64,000 nt of DNA from Campylobacter gracilis (GTDB taxonomy: Bacteria; Campylobacterota; Campylobacteria; Campylobacterales; Campylobacteraceae). Location of the stretch: the NCBI RefSeq assembly GCF_001190745.1, contig NZ_CP012196.1, positions 186,001 to 250,000 on the forward strand, given 5' to 3'. Both the position numbers and the translations under genes were made by a program. Below are positions 1 to 9,510 of the stretch, one piece after another; position 1 is the first letter of the stretch, and each line of letters opens with the position of its first letter. The notes beneath the pieces were generated by a model. That model was not told where the DNA came from. It saw nothing but the letters and a program-made list of their open reading frames with translations, and searched no databases.

Positions 1-55
1 TCGCGCTATCAAAAAAGATATCGCTAGAATCAACACCGCTATTAAAGCGAAATAA
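1..55 (+). CDS. rpmC: 50S ribosomal protein L29, 3' end only
   Basis: The reading frame starting at base 2 encodes the last 17 residues of a basic protein (RAIKKDIARINTAIKAK) and stops at 53-55. It sits nine bases before rpsQ, which is the place of rpmC in the S10/spc operon, and the tail resembles campylobacterial L29. Only the C-terminus is in the window. Confidence 0.85.
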   Translation, partial: RAIKKDIARINTAIKAK

Positions 56-64
56 GGATAGGTT

Positions 65-316
65 ATGGCATTTAAAAGAGAAATTCAAGGCGTAGTTGTA
101 AAGAAGGCGGGCGATAAAACAGCTACCGTTTTGGTAGAAAGAAGGGTTATGCACCCTAGATATAGAAAGATCGTAAAAAGATTTAAAAAATATCTGATCC
201 ACGATGAGAACAACGTCGTAAAGATCGGCGATACCATATCTGCGATTGAGTGCAGACCGCTAAGCGCTAGAAAATCGTTTCGCTTAAAAGCGGTTTTGAA
301 AACAGGAGTTGAATAA
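65..316 (+). CDS. rpsQ: 30S ribosomal protein S17
   Basis: S17 is a primary 16S rRNA-binding protein needed early in small-subunit assembly. The 83-residue product has the usual length and the OB-fold pattern, starting [12 protein letters not shown] with the basic MHPRY segment. The start follows a GGATAGG site. Its stop overlaps the rplN start by one base (TAATG), so the two are translationally coupled within the spc operon. Confidence 0.97.
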   Translation: MAFKREIQGVVVKKAGDKTATVLVERRVMHPRYRKIVKRFKKYLIHDENNVVKIGDTISAIECRPLSARKSFRLKAVLKTGVE

Positions 317-684
317 TGATACAGAGTTTTACCAGACTTGCGGTAGCTGATAATAGCGGCGCAAAAGAACTTATGTGTATTAAAGTTTTGGGCGGCAGCA
401 AAAGAAGATACGCTACAATCGGTGATATCATCGTTTGCTCTGTAAAAAAAGCGCTCCCTAACGGCAAGATTAAGCGCGGTCAAGTAGTAAAAGCCGTAGT
501 CGTTCGTACGACTAAAGAGTTGCACAGAGGCAACGGCTCACTAATTAGATTCGATGAGAACGCAGCCGTTATTTTGGATTCAAAAAAAGAGCCGATCGGT
601 ACTCGTATTTTCGGTCCTATCGGTAGAGAGGTCAGATACGGCGGTTTTATGAAGATCGTTTCGCTGGCTCCGGAGGTTTTATAA
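316..684 (+). CDS. rplN: 50S ribosomal protein L14
   Basis: L14 lies at the subunit interface and contributes to bridges with the 30S subunit. The 122-residue product has the family length and signature features (N-terminal [20 protein letters not shown]-terminal FGPIGREVR). It overlaps rpsQ and rplX by one base each, as expected for a tightly packed ribosomal operon. Confidence 0.98.
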   Translation: MIQSFTRLAVADNSGAKELMCIKVLGGSKRRYATIGDIIVCSVKKALPNGKIKRGQVVKAVVVRTTKELHRGNGSLIRFDENAAVILDSKKEPIGTRIFGPIGREVRYGGFMKIVSLAPEVL

Positions 685-917
685 TGGCAGTAAAATTTAA
701 GATTAAAAAGGGTGATCAAGTAAAGATCATCGCAGGTGACGATAAGGGCAAAACAGGTACCGTTAAGGCCGTCTTTCCTAAAAAAGCTCAAGTTATCGTC
801 GAGGGTTGTAAAATGGCTAAAAAGGCTATCAAACCAACCGAGCAAAATCCGCAAGGCGGCTTTACAAGCAAAGAGATGCCTATGGATATTTCAAACGTTG
901 CGTTGGTAGAGGGTTGA
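684..917 (+). CDS. rplX: 50S ribosomal protein L24
   Basis: L24 initiates assembly of the 50S subunit by binding the 5' domain of 23S rRNA. The 77-residue product carries the KOW motif near its N-terminus ([18 protein letters not shown]), which marks the family. The start overlaps the rplN stop and is preceded by a GGAGG site inside rplN. Confidence 0.97.
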   Translation: MAVKFKIKKGDQVKIIAGDDKGKTGTVKAVFPKKAQVIVEGCKMAKKAIKPTEQNPQGGFTSKEMPMDISNVALVEG

Positions 918-919
918 TT

Positions 920-1465
920 ATGAGCAGACTAAAAGATAAATACGCTAATTCCATCAGAGCTGCTTTGCAGAAAGAATTTGATATAAAAAATCCTATGCTT
1001 ATCCCGGCGCTTGAAAAGATCGTTATCAGCGTAGGAACGGGCGAATCGAGCAAAGATCAAAAGGTGCTTCAAAATATGGCCGATACTATCTCACTGATCG
1101 CAGGCCAAAAAGCGCTTATCGTCAATGCAAAAAAATCGGTTGCCGGTTTTAAAGTGCGCGAAGGTTTCCCGGTAGGCATAATGGTTACATTACGAAAAGA
1201 GCAGATGTTTGCCTTCCTGGACAAACTGATCTCTATCGCGCTTCCTAGAGTTAAGGATTTCCGAGGACTACCTAGAACGGGCTTTGACGGACGCGGCAAT
1301 TATAACTTCGGCTTGCAAGAGCAGCTGATGTTCCCAGAGGTCGAATACGATCAAATTTTAAAAACTCACGGTATGAATATAACCGTCGTAACGACTACAA
1401 ATAACGATAAAGAGGCATTTAAATTGCTAGAGTTATTCGGCATGCCTTTTGCAAAAGGAAAATGA
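920..1465 (+). CDS. rplE: 50S ribosomal protein L5
   Basis: L5 binds 5S rRNA and contacts the P-site tRNA. The 181-residue product contains the conserved [19 protein letters not shown] region near residues 115-133. I start at ATG 920, giving MSRLKDKY as in relatives. The longer frame from TTG 914 adds two residues and overlaps rplX without its own ribosome site. Confidence 0.97.
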   Translation: MSRLKDKYANSIRAALQKEFDIKNPMLIPALEKIVISVGTGESSKDQKVLQNMADTISLIAGQKALIVNAKKSVAGFKVREGFPVGIMVTLRKEQMFAFLDKLISIALPRVKDFRGLPRTGFDGRGNYNFGLQEQLMFPEVEYDQILKTHGMNITVVTTTNNDKEAFKLLELFGMPFAKGK

Positions 1466-1466
1466 T

Positions 1467-1652
1467 ATGGCAAAAAAATCAATGGTAGCCAAGGCGAAAC
1501 GCCCCGCTAAATTTAGCACTCGCGCATATACCAGATGTCAAATTTGCGGTCGTCCGCACTCCGTTTATAAGGATTTTGGAATTTGTCGCGTTTGCCTTCG
1601 CAAGATGGCAAATGAGGGCTTGATCCCGGGTCTAAAAAAAGCAAGCTGGTAA
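1467..1652 (+). CDS. rpsN: 30S ribosomal protein S14, zinc-binding type
   Basis: This is the short 61-residue S14 with two CxxC pairs (CQIC and CRVC) that bind one zinc ion. S14 sits in the 30S head and is a late assembly protein. The start at 1467 gives MAKKSMVAK and follows AAAAGGAAAATGAT. It overlaps no other gene and is the usual successor of rplE. Confidence 0.97.
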   Translation: MAKKSMVAKAKRPAKFSTRAYTRCQICGRPHSVYKDFGICRVCLRKMANEGLIPGLKKASW

Positions 1653-1661
1653 GGAGAAGAG

Positions 1662-2057
1662 ATGATTAACGATCTTATTTCAGATGGACTAACTCGCATC
1701 AGAAATGCTGCGATGCGAAGGCTAGATACGACTAAGCTTTTTCACTCAAACGTCGTTGAGGCTATGCTTAAAATTTTAGCCGAGAAGGGCTATATCGAGA
1801 GCTACAACGTAGTAGAGGAAAACAATAAAAAGATCATCAACGTAGTGCTTAAATACGACGAAAAGGGCAGGAGCGTGATAAACGAAGTTAAAAGAATTTC
1901 GACTCCGGGTCGCCGTGTATATCAGGGCAAAGACGAAATCAAGCGCTTCAAAAACGGCTACGGAACCGTCGTCGTTAGCACAAGCAAGGGCGTTATGAGT
2001 GGTATTGACGCGCACAAAGCCGGCGTCGGTGGCGAAGTGCTTTGCACGATCTGGTAA
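1662..2057 (+). CDS. rpsH: 30S ribosomal protein S8
   Basis: S8 binds helix 21 of 16S rRNA and in many bacteria also represses its own operon by binding a mimic of that helix on the mRNA. The 131-residue product begins [16 protein letters not shown] and ends with GGEVLCTIW, both characteristic. It is followed by the only sizeable gap within this operon, which contains a hairpin (see 2064-2105). Confidence 0.97.
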   Translation: MINDLISDGLTRIRNAAMRRLDTTKLFHSNVVEAMLKILAEKGYIESYNVVEENNKKIINVVLKYDEKGRSVINEVKRISTPGRRVYQGKDEIKRFKNGYGTVVVSTSKGVMSGIDAHKAGVGGEVLCTIW

Positions 2058-2063
2058 GAAGTT

Positions 2064-2105
2064 TCTACTTTTTATGGCATTGTGGTATCCATTCGTAAAA
2101 GTAGA
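2064..2105 (+). promoter_or_regulatory. stem-loop between rpsH and rplF
   Basis: The arms TCTACTTTT (2064-2072) and AAAAGTAGA (2097-2105) are perfectly complementary, with an inner ATGG/CCAT pairing around a short loop. The 77-base gap is unusual in an operon whose other spacers are about 10 bases or overlapping. The RNA could bind a ribosomal protein (S8 is the known autoregulator of spc operons) or act as a processing site. This role is inferred only. Confidence 0.5.
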
Positions 2106-2134
2106 CATACCCTAGACAAATAAAAAGGAAAATT

Positions 2135-2671
2135 ATGTCAAGAATTGGTAAAAAACCGATCTCTATTCCAAACGGCTTAGAGGTCAAAATCGACGGCTCG
2201 TCGTTAAAATTTAAAAAATCAAATAACGAAAAAGAGCTTGATTTAAAAGGTCATGTCGATGTAAAAATCGAAGACGGAAAGATAGAATTCTCACCTAAGG
2301 GCGAAGATAGACAGAGTAGGGCGTATTGGGGAACATACCGCGCTTTGGCCAATAATATCGTCCTTGGTCTTACCGAGGGCTTTTCAAAACAGCTTGAAAT
2401 CAACGGCGTCGGCTATAGAGCCGCGATGAAGGGCAAGGTACTTGAGCTAAATTTGGGCTTTTCGCATCCGATAAATTTTGAATCTCCAAAGGGAATCGAA
2501 ATTTTCGTAGATAAAAACGTCGTAACTATCAAAGGCGACGACAAGCAGCAAGTAGGTCAAGTAGCAGCCGAGATTAGAGGATTCAGACCGCCTGAGCCGT
2601 ATAAGGGCAAAGGCATCAAGTATCTTGAAGAGCATATCATCCGCAAAGCCGGAAAAACAGCTAAGAAATAA
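2135..2671 (+). CDS. rplF: 50S ribosomal protein L6
   Basis: L6 has two related RNA-binding domains and lies near the factor-binding site of the 50S subunit. The 178-residue product starts MSRIGKKPI and ends with the conserved [12 protein letters not shown] stretch followed by KAGKTAKK. The start is preceded by AAAAAGGAAAATT. Confidence 0.98.
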   Translation: MSRIGKKPISIPNGLEVKIDGSSLKFKKSNNEKELDLKGHVDVKIEDGKIEFSPKGEDRQSRAYWGTYRALANNIVLGLTEGFSKQLEINGVGYRAAMKGKVLELNLGFSHPINFESPKGIEIFVDKNVVTIKGDDKQQVGQVAAEIRGFRPPEPYKGKGIKYLEEHIIRKAGKTAKK

Positions 2672-2681
2672 GGGTTGAGAA

Positions 2682-3038
2682 ATGACACAGAACGTATTAA
2701 AAAGAAAGATCTCTTTACGAATCAAGAGAAAAAGAAGAATTCGCGCTAAAATTTCAGGCGTCGCATCTTGCCCTAGAATTTCTATTTTCAAATCCAATAG
2801 GACAGTTTACGCTCAGGCTATCGACGACGCCGCGAGCGCGACTTTGTGCGCCAGCAGCGGTAAGGTTTTAAATTTAAAGGCGAACAAAGAGGGCGCGGCT
2901 AGCTTAGCTAAAGATTTAGCTTCCAAGCTAAAGGATAAAGGCATCTCTGAAGCGATTTTCGATCGCAATGGCTATTTGTATCACGGCGTAATCGCAAGTT
3001 TTGCCGAGTCGCTACGCCAAAACGGCATCAAACTATAA
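2682..3038 (+). CDS. rplR: 50S ribosomal protein L18
   Basis: L18 binds 5S rRNA and helps place it in the central protuberance. The 118-residue product has the basic N-terminus ([18 protein letters not shown]), the PRISIFKSN motif and the [12 protein letters not shown] segment. It lies 10 bases after rplF and 15 bases before the chosen rpsE start. Confidence 0.97.
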   Translation: MTQNVLKRKISLRIKRKRRIRAKISGVASCPRISIFKSNRTVYAQAIDDAASATLCASSGKVLNLKANKEGAASLAKDLASKLKDKGISEAIFDRNGYLYHGVIASFAESLRQNGIKL

Positions 3039-3053
3039 CCCAAAGGAATGATT

Positions 3054-3497
3054 GTGGAAAAGTATAATAGAGAAGAATTCGAAGAGGTAATCGTCAATAT
3101 CGGTAGGGTTACGAAGGTCGTTAAAGGTGGTAGAAGGTTTAGGTTTACGGCTCTTATCGTAGTAGGCAATAGAAACGGCTTGGTAGGCTTTGGCTTTGGT
3201 AAGTCCAAAGAAGTTCCTGACGCGATTAAAAAGGCGGTAGATGATGCGTTTAAAAATATTATCAAGGTAAATTTAAACGGCTCTACTATCACTCACGATA
3301 TCGAAGTTAAATACAATGCGAGCAAAATTTTACTTAAGCCGGCGAGCGAGGGTACCGGCGTTATCGCAGGCGGTTCAGTCCGCCCGGTTTTAGAGCTTGC
3401 GGGTGTTAAAGATATCCTCACCAAATCGCTAGGTTCGAACAACTCCTCAAATGTCGTAAGAGCTACGATGAAAGCTCTTAGCATGTTAAAACACTAA
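3054..3497 (+). CDS. rpsE: 30S ribosomal protein S5, GTG start
   Basis: S5 is needed for decoding fidelity and mRNA unwinding at the entry channel. The best ribosome site is AAAGGA at 3042-3047, which abuts the ATG at 3048 but is well spaced (six bases) from GTG 3054. Starting there gives MEKYNREEF, which matches how campylobacterial S5 begins. The product is 147 residues and contains the conserved [10 protein letters not shown] and [16 protein letters not shown] segments. Confidence 0.95.
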   Translation: MEKYNREEFEEVIVNIGRVTKVVKGGRRFRFTALIVVGNRNGLVGFGFGKSKEVPDAIKKAVDDAFKNIIKVNLNGSTITHDIEVKYNASKILLKPASEGTGVIAGGSVRPVLELAGVKDILTKSLGSNNSSNVVRATMKALSMLKH

Positions 3498-3509
3498 CAA
3501 GGATAAAAG

Positions 3510-3911
3510 ATGGGATTAGAAAATCTTAAAAAAGCCCCGGGCTCGACTCACGCTACTAAGCGCTTGGGTCGCGGTCAAGGAAGCGGCTTAGGTAAAACTG
3601 CGGGTCGCGGTGGCAAGGGTCAGACCGCACGCACTGGCTCTCACGAAAAAAGAGGCTTCGAGGGCGGTCAGCAGCCGATTCAACGAAGGCTTCCAAAGGT
3701 AGGTTTTACTTCTAAATTTGAAAAGCCTTACGTGATTAATGTCGATAAAATCGAAGCTATCAAAGATCTTAGCGAGATTACGATTGAAAGCATCAAATCC
3801 GTTCATAAAATTTCGAATTCCGTTAAAAAGATCAAGCTGATCGGCGTAGGCGCAAAAGCGCTTGCTAGCAAGATCAAAGACGAGAACGTAAAGTCTAGCG
3901 GACAAAAATAA
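3510..3911 (+). CDS. rplO: 50S ribosomal protein L15
   Basis: L15 is a late-assembling 23S rRNA-binding protein. The 133-residue product has the Gly/Arg/Lys-rich N-terminal extension ([21 protein letters not shown]) typical of the family. Its TAA stop overlaps the secY start by one base, the usual coupling between these genes. Confidence 0.97.
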   Translation: MGLENLKKAPGSTHATKRLGRGQGSGLGKTAGRGGKGQTARTGSHEKRGFEGGQQPIQRRLPKVGFTSKFEKPYVINVDKIEAIKDLSEITIESIKSVHKISNSVKKIKLIGVGAKALASKIKDENVKSSGQK

Positions 3912-5176
3912 TGAATAAATCGCTACGCAACAAAATTCTCATTACTTTGGGCTTTCTTTTTGCCTATAGGTTGCTAGCTTACGTGCCAGTTCCGGGAGTG
4001 GACGTTGAGGTTATAAAGCAATTTTTTCAAAACAATAGCAACAACGCTTTTGGAATGTTTAATATGTTTAGCGGTAACGCGGCGGAGCGATTCAGCGTTA
4101 TCTCGCTAGGCATCATGCCTTATATTACCGCTTCGATCATTATGGAGCTGCTCGCCGCAACCTTTCCAAATTTAGGCAAACTCAAAAAAGAGCGCGACGG
4201 TATGCAGAAATATATGCAGATCATCCGATATGCTACAATCGCAATCGCTATGGTTCAATCCATCGGTGTTAGCATCGGCTTGCAGGGCATCCACGGACAG
4301 ACCGGAGCGCCTGCGATAATGGCCGAAAATACCAACGAGTTTGTTTTCATCTCGTGCATTTCGATGCTGGCAGGCACCATGCTTTTGATGTGGATCGGCG
4401 AGCAGATTACGCAGCGCGGCGTCGGTAACGGCACTAGCCTTATTATCTTTGCAGGTATCGTAAGCGCCATCCCTAGAGCGATCGGAAGTACCGTAAATTT
4501 AGTAAATACCGGCGAAATGAACGTTTTAAAGCTAATCGCGATCTTGCTAATTATCCTGGCTACTATCGGAGCAATTTTATATGTGGAGCTAGGCGAACGC
4601 AGGATCCCCGTTTCATTTTCGCGCAAGGTATTGATGGCGAATCAAAACAAGCGCATTATGAATTACGTGCCGATCAAGCTAAATTTAAGTGGCGTCATTC
4701 CGCCTATTTTTGCAAGCGCGATTTTGATGTTTCCGACTACAATTTTACAGGCAAGCACCAATCCGATCATCCAAAAGATCCACGATTTCCTTAGCCCTAG
4801 CAATTACTTCTTTAACTTTTTGACCTTTGTGTTGGTTATATTTTTCGCTTATTTTTATGCGTCAATTGCTTTTAATTCCAAGGACATTAGTGAAAATTTA
4901 AAGAAGCAGGGCGGATTTATCCCGGGCATTCGTCCGGGTGAGGGAACGGCGAGCTTTTTAAACGAAGTTGCTAGCCGCCTTACGTTTTGGGGCTCGATCT
5001 ATCTCGGGCTAGTAACCGTCATCCCGTGGCTGCTCGTTAAATTTATGGGTGTGCCGTTTTATTTCGGCGGCACTAGCGTGCTGATCGTCGTCTCCGTCGC
5101 TCTTGATACGATGAGGCGCATCGAAGCGCAGATCTATATGAACAAATATCAGACTCTAAGTGCGGTCGGGTTATAA
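3911..5176 (+). CDS. secY: preprotein translocase channel subunit SecY
   Basis: SecY forms the protein-conducting pore of the Sec translocon in the inner membrane together with SecE and SecG. The 421-residue product has the expected size and ten hydrophobic segments. It also has conserved family stretches such as PYITASIIMELL near residue 75, QRGVGNGTSLIIF near 168, and the cytoplasmic loop FIPGIRPGEGTA near 337. It overlaps rplO by one base, and map begins on the next base after its stop. Confidence 0.98.
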   Translation: MNKSLRNKILITLGFLFAYRLLAYVPVPGVDVEVIKQFFQNNSNNAFGMFNMFSGNAAERFSVISLGIMPYITASIIMELLAATFPNLGKLKKERDGMQKYMQIIRYATIAIAMVQSIGVSIGLQGIHGQTGAPAIMAENTNEFVFISCISMLAGTMLLMWIGEQITQRGVGNGTSLIIFAGIVSAIPRAIGSTVNLVNTGEMNVLKLIAILLIILATIGAILYVELGERRIPVSFSRKVLMANQNKRIMNYVPIKLNLSGVIPPIFASAILMFPTTILQASTNPIIQKIHDFLSPSNYFFNFLTFVLVIFFAYFYASIAFNSKDISENLKKQGGFIPGIRPGEGTASFLNEVASRLTFWGSIYLGLVTVIPWLLVKFMGVPFYFGGTSVLIVVSVALDTMRRIEAQIYMNKYQTLSAVGL

Positions 5177-5935
5177 ATGGCGATTTTGCTTAAAACAAAA
5201 AAAGATTTAGAGGGGCTTCGTGCAGCGAACAAGATCGTTGCGCAGGCCCTTGATTACGCAGCTTCTTTTATAAAACCTGGTCTTAGCCTGCTCGAAGTCG
5301 ATAAAAAGATCGACGATTTCATCACCTCTAAGGGTGCGTACCCGGCTTTTAAAGGGCTATACGGCTTTCCAAACGCCGCCTGCCTCTCGTTAAATGAAGT
5401 CATCATCCATGGAATCCCAGACGAGACGATCCTGCAAGAGGGCGATATCTTAGGCGTCGATCTGGGCTCGAAGCTAAATGGATATTTCGGCGACAGCGCA
5501 CGCACCCTGCCCGTCGGTAAAATTTCAAAAGCCGACGAAGATCTCATCGCATGCAGCAAGGATACGCTGGAGTTTGCCATCAAAACGATCAGGGTAGGGA
5601 TGCACTTCAAAGAGCTAAGCTTCGAGATCGAGAAATTTATCCGTGCGCGCGGCTTCGTGCCGCTATACGGCTTCTGCGGTCACGGCATCGGCAAGCACCC
5701 GCACGAAGAGCCTGAGATCCCAAATTATTTGGAGGGCAACAATCCAAAATCAGGCCCCAAAATCAAAAACGGTATGGTCTTTTGCATCGAGCCGATGATC
5801 TGCCAAAAGGACGGCACGCCGGTCATCGCCGAGGATAAATGGAGCACGAGAAGCAAGGATGGGCTTCGCACTAGCCATTACGAGCATTGCATGGCGGTTT
5901 TCGACGATAAGGTAGAAGTCCTAAGCGTTGCGTAG
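5177..5935 (+). CDS. map: methionine aminopeptidase, type I
   Basis: This enzyme removes the initiator methionine from nascent proteins. The 252-residue product carries the five metal ligands of the family: two Asp in GVDLGSKLNGYFGDSAR, His in GHGIGKHPHEEP, Glu in FCIEPM and Glu in SHYEHCM. It directly follows secY with no gap. In other Campylobacter genomes infA follows map. Here infA lies at 61228-61446 on the other strand, which points to a rearrangement just downstream of this gene. Confidence 0.96.
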   Translation: MAILLKTKKDLEGLRAANKIVAQALDYAASFIKPGLSLLEVDKKIDDFITSKGAYPAFKGLYGFPNAACLSLNEVIIHGIPDETILQEGDILGVDLGSKLNGYFGDSARTLPVGKISKADEDLIACSKDTLEFAIKTIRVGMHFKELSFEIEKFIRARGFVPLYGFCGHGIGKHPHEEPEIPNYLEGNNPKSGPKIKNGMVFCIEPMICQKDGTPVIAEDKWSTRSKDGLRTSHYEHCMAVFDDKVEVLSVA

Positions 5936-6439
5936 AATTTCCGCGCAAAAGCTGGCTCAGCCTAGTTAAAATTTTTTCGCTTTGCCGGTGCGAAATTCCG
6001 CCCGCGATTAGCTTTCGACAATTTTATATCGCTCGTGCCATAGAATTTTACCTCAGCCGCTTCGTGTATAAATTTTATCCAAAGGAAACCTATCGCACTA
6101 GAAATTTTAAAATCTATTGCGACGGTTTGCAGTCTAGCCGTAAAATTTTAAGGGTTAGGTTTTAGTTCGTGCTTTCTGTTTTTAAAGCCTCGTCTTGTAG
6201 TTTCGCTCATAGATTCGCTTTCAATTAAAATTTAGCCTTAAAATTCCGTCGCCCAATTCTACTACCCCCCGCCCGTATCTTTAAAATTTAGCTGTAAAAT
6301 TTGAAACGTAAAAGCGCGCAAGTAAGCGAGCTCAAAGCTTTAAGCGGCTAAGATTGCGCCTTGATTTTAAAGCGAAAACATGTCGCGCTACGCAGAGTGC
6401 GCGTCGTCGCGTCTCTTCGTACAAGGCAGGAAATATAAA
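5936..6439. other. intergenic region after map, no gene seen
   Basis: These 504 bases hold many AAATTT/AAAATTTT words and short open frames, but none has a convincing start or composition. The frame that opens at 6380 is only an upstream extension of the phosphoethanolamine transferase gene. This is one of the two inferred inversion breakpoints (the other is near 61447-61620). I saw no repeat, insertion sequence or tRNA at it. Confidence 0.5.
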
Positions 6440-8479
6440 ATGAGAGAAAAATTTTATGTAGCGCTAGCAAATATAGGCGGGCTTATGGCGCGGACGAAAG
6501 TGGGCGAGCTCGTGGCGCGCTTGCTTATGAAAATCGACCGCGGCTTTTTTACCGCACTGCGCGAACGTCCCATATGGAGAGTGTTTTGGCTTAGCACGGC
6601 GCTATGCTTGCTCGCGTGCTGGGCTAAGATACATTATCAGATTAACGGACCCATCTTTGCCTACATCGCCGAGAGTTTTCCGGTAGTATTTATCGTAAAT
6701 TTGCTCATCTTTCACCTCTGCTACTTGCTTAGCGGGCGATTTTTTAAGCTCGTTTCGGTTGTGCTACTGGTACTAATTACGCTGATTGCGAGCGTGGCTT
6801 TATTTTTGATCGTAAATTTCGACTCAAGCTTCAACGTCGTGGCGATTGACGCGCTTGTGCATACCGACGCGGCCGAGACGAGCGAGTTTATTTCGCAGTT
6901 TCTTAACTTTGCAACGATTTTATACCTAGCGGTGCTACTTGGCTGCATCTTTGCGGCGCTAAGAGCAGGGCGGAGAAAGGAGGAGCAAACGCATAGCGGT
7001 CTAAGATTGCTGTTAGCGGCGATTTATCTCATTTACGGAACGATCTTTTGCGCGGATATTGCTGTCAAAGCTTCCCAGGGCAAGCAGGGCTATATAACCA
7101 AGCTATCGCAATACGTCCCGCTGGAGTTTGCCTTTACGATAAAAGATTATCTGAGCGATAAGAATTTCATTACCGATATGCGCGAAGTGCAGCTCGGATA
7201 TGAAGAGGCCAAGCGCGCGAACGAAAGCGTTTTAAAAGGCGGCGCAAATTCAGATCCGCAAGGCGCCGCCTTGGATTCTGCGTCTGAAAATTCCGCTCCC
7301 GCATCAAGCGCTCAGGCGCAAAACTACGGCGCAAATTTTAATTCTACGTTCGCTTCAGGCACTGAGCCGCAAAGCTCGAGCGAGACTTTAAATTCTACGC
7401 CGCAAAGCCCCAGCGCGATCTTAAATTCCAAAAATCCTGAGGCCGCTACAAACCCCGCCTTGCAAAAGTCTCGCGTCAAAAATATCATTCTAATAATAGG
7501 CGAGAGCTTGCAGCGCGGGCATATGTCGCTCTATGGCTACGACGTTAAAAATACGCCGCTTTTAGAGAAGCTCGAAGCAAGCGGCAATCTGATAAAATTT
7601 AGCGATACAATCTCGCCTTACGGCACGACTAATCAGGTGCTGATGCGGCTTTTAAATTTCAGCGATTACGAAAGCGAGCGCAAAAGGGCTTGGTTTCGCA
7701 ACCTTAGCATCATTGATATGTTTAAGCTAAGTGGCTACCGCACCTTTTGGATCAGCAATCAAGAGGCTTTCGGCGCACATGCGCTAAGCGCTAAAAGTGC
7801 CGCCGATCGCGCGGACGCGGAATCCTTCCTCTCAAAGAGCAATCTTTATGAAACCGTCCGCATCAAGCCCGACGGAGTACTGCTTCCGCTCATAAACCGG
7901 GCGAAAGCGGGGCAGAGCGAGCGAAACTTCTACGTGATCCATCTTATCGGTAGCCACATGGATTACAGCCTGCGATATCCCGAGGGATTTGGTAAGTTTA
8001 GCGCGGCGGACGTAAAGGCAAAACTTACTGCCAAGCAGAAAGATGTCGTCGCATATTACGACAACAGCGTGCTTTACAACGATTTTGTCATAAATGAAAT
8101 TTTTAAAATTTTTTCGGGTGATGACAGCCTCATCGTCTATCTTAGCGATCACGGCGAAAATTTATACGAAAACGGGCGCCTTGGGCACGGCATGGAGAGC
8201 CGCTTTACTTACGAAATCCCGCTGCTTTTCATAGCCTCGCGCGAGTTTTTGAGCGATCATGCTACGCTATGGCAGAGGCTGGCTGCGGCGAAAGATAAGC
8301 CTTTTATGAGCGATGATTTAGCGCATCTGCTAGCAGATATCATCGGTGTCGCGCCGCTTGAGTTTGACGAGCACAAAAGCCCGATACGAGCGGATTTTAA
8401 TGCTTCACGCAAGCGAATTGCTAACGGAGCCGATTATGACGAGAAATTAAAGAATACAAAGGGTTACGAGTTCGAGTAA
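6440..8479 (+). CDS. phosphoethanolamine transferase, EptA/EptC family
   Basis: This inner-membrane enzyme family moves phosphoethanolamine from phosphatidylethanolamine to lipid A or, in Campylobacter, also to other surface targets. The start at 6440 (MREKFYVAL) has AGGAAAT upstream. A start at 6380 would add 20 atypical residues. The N-terminal part holds about five membrane segments and the C-terminal part is an alkaline-phosphatase-like domain. That domain has the nucleophile region IGESLQRGHMSLYGY and the metal-ligand segments LSDHGEN and HGME. Between them is an unusual Ser/Asn/Pro/Ala-rich linker of about 85 residues. EptC-type activity is inferred. Confidence 0.9.
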   Translation: MREKFYVALANIGGLMARTKVGELVARLLMKIDRGFFTALRERPIWRVFWLSTALCLLACWAKIHYQINGPIFAYIAESFPVVFIVNLLIFHLCYLLSGRFFKLVSVVLLVLITLIASVALFLIVNFDSSFNVVAIDALVHTDAAETSEFISQFLNFATILYLAVLLGCIFAALRAGRRKEEQTHSGLRLLLAAIYLIYGTIFCADIAVKASQGKQGYITKLSQYVPLEFAFTIKDYLSDKNFITDMREVQLGYEEAKRANESVLKGGANSDPQGAALDSASENSAPASSAQAQNYGANFNSTFASGTEPQSSSETLNSTPQSPSAILNSKNPEAATNPALQKSRVKNIILIIGESLQRGHMSLYGYDVKNTPLLEKLEASGNLIKFSDTISPYGTTNQVLMRLLNFSDYESERKRAWFRNLSIIDMFKLSGYRTFWISNQEAFGAHALSAKSAADRADAESFLSKSNLYETVRIKPDGVLLPLINRAKAGQSERNFYVIHLIGSHMDYSLRYPEGFGKFSAADVKAKLTAKQKDVVAYYDNSVLYNDFVINEIFKIFSGDDSLIVYLSDHGENLYENGRLGHGMESRFTYEIPLLFIASREFLSDHATLWQRLAAAKDKPFMSDDLAHLLADIIGVAPLEFDEHKSPIRADFNASRKRIANGADYDEKLKNTKGYEFE

Positions 8480-8651
8480 TAGATGAGTTTTGCTTTTGTC
8501 CCCGTTACATGCTGCATAAAATAGGAATTAGTATGTTCTGCTTTTAGATCGGTTCATCAATTCAGATTAAAATTTGCGCCACTCCAATGGCTACGCTAAT
8601 AAAAAGGCGCGCAACGCTTATTAAATTTTAGATCAAATTTATGTACCGCGG

Positions 8652-9389
8652 TTAGCCCTCCTTTTTTACCTCATCCATATACGAGTAAATCGTGACTTTC
8701 TGCGTCTTGAGAGCCTTTGCGACGAGCTCCACTGCGCCCTTTACCTCAAAAATCCCTTTTTGCACGAGAAATTTTACGATGCGCTTTCGATCCTCTTTCT
8801 TCATCCCCTCCACATCCAGATCGTGCGTAGCCGATGCGATCAGATCTTGGACGATGTCAAGGATATTTTGCTGCGAATCGTTAGAGCTTTGCGTTTCTAA
8901 ATTTATGCCGTCCTTTAAGCTCGCTCCATCTAATGCCGCGCTATTGCAGCTTCCGTCGGTAAAATTTGCGCCCTGCAGCTCCTTGCTATCGAGCTTTGCG
9001 TTTGGCAGTAGATCTTTTATTGCTTTGTATGCGGCCATGGCGCTTGAGGTATCGATATTTACGCATAGCGCGCCTACTACTTTGCCGTCTGCGCCGCGGA
9101 TCAGCGAAGTCGAGGAGCGTATGAGCTTGCCGTTTTGCGCGGTGAAGTAGTAGTTTGCGGTGCAGTCGTTTTCAAAATTTTTGCTTAACAACACGTCCTT
9201 TACCAGATGATCGAAGCTTTGACCGATCCTCCTGCCCGTTACGTCGCCGAGGACGAAAACGACGGAGCTTTGCGGCGTGCTCATATCGTGGATGACCACC
9301 TCGCAATCGCCGATCGTATTTTTAATAAGGTGCGCGGTCGGTATAAAGGTCTGCAAAAGTTGGTTCAGTTCGGGCTCCTGAAATTTCAT
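8652..9389 (-). CDS. YheO-like PAS / HTH transcriptional regulator
   Basis: The 245-residue product has a YheO-like PAS domain in its first 120 residues (DCEVVIHDMSTPQSSVVFVLGDVTGR) and a C-terminal HTH of the HTH_22 type (KKEDRKRIVKFLVQKGIFEVKGAVELVAKAL). Relatives such as DauR respond to small molecules, often amino acids. The two domains are joined by about 60 low-complexity Asn/Ser-rich residues. The gene diverges from ridA and the PLP enzyme, so it probably controls them. The ligand is unknown. Confidence 0.85.
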   Translation of the reverse strand: MKFQEPELNQLLQTFIPTAHLIKNTIGDCEVVIHDMSTPQSSVVFVLGDVTGRRIGQSFDHLVKDVLLSKNFENDCTANYYFTAQNGKLIRSSTSLIRGADGKVVGALCVNIDTSSAMAAYKAIKDLLPNAKLDSKELQGANFTDGSCNSAALDGASLKDGINLETQSSNDSQQNILDIVQDLIASATHDLDVEGMKKEDRKRIVKFLVQKGIFEVKGAVELVAKALKTQKVTIYSYMDEVKKEG

Positions 9390-9510
9390 ATAAAAAAATC
9401 TATAAATTTAGATTAAATTTTAAAATTTTTGCAAATTTATAGAAATACTTATATATTTTTAATAAATTTAGAATAAAATTATATAAAATTTTATATGCAA
9501 AGGAGCTTAA
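9390..9510. promoter_or_regulatory. divergent promoter region with palindromes
   Basis: This very AT-rich spacer holds an 11-base inverted repeat, TCTATAAATTT (9399-9409) with AAATTTATAGA (9433-9443). A perfect 16-base palindrome, ATATAAAATTTTATAT (9481-9496), lies just before the ribosome site AAAGGAG of ridA. These are the best candidate operators for the neighbouring regulator. AT-rich palindromes arise easily by chance, so confidence is limited. Confidence 0.45.

Noticed and set aside
7232-7466. Tandem repeats in the transferase linker
   Set aside because: Similar short words recur (for example LNST and NS-rich groups), but there is no regular unit or phase, so I call it low complexity and not a repeat array.
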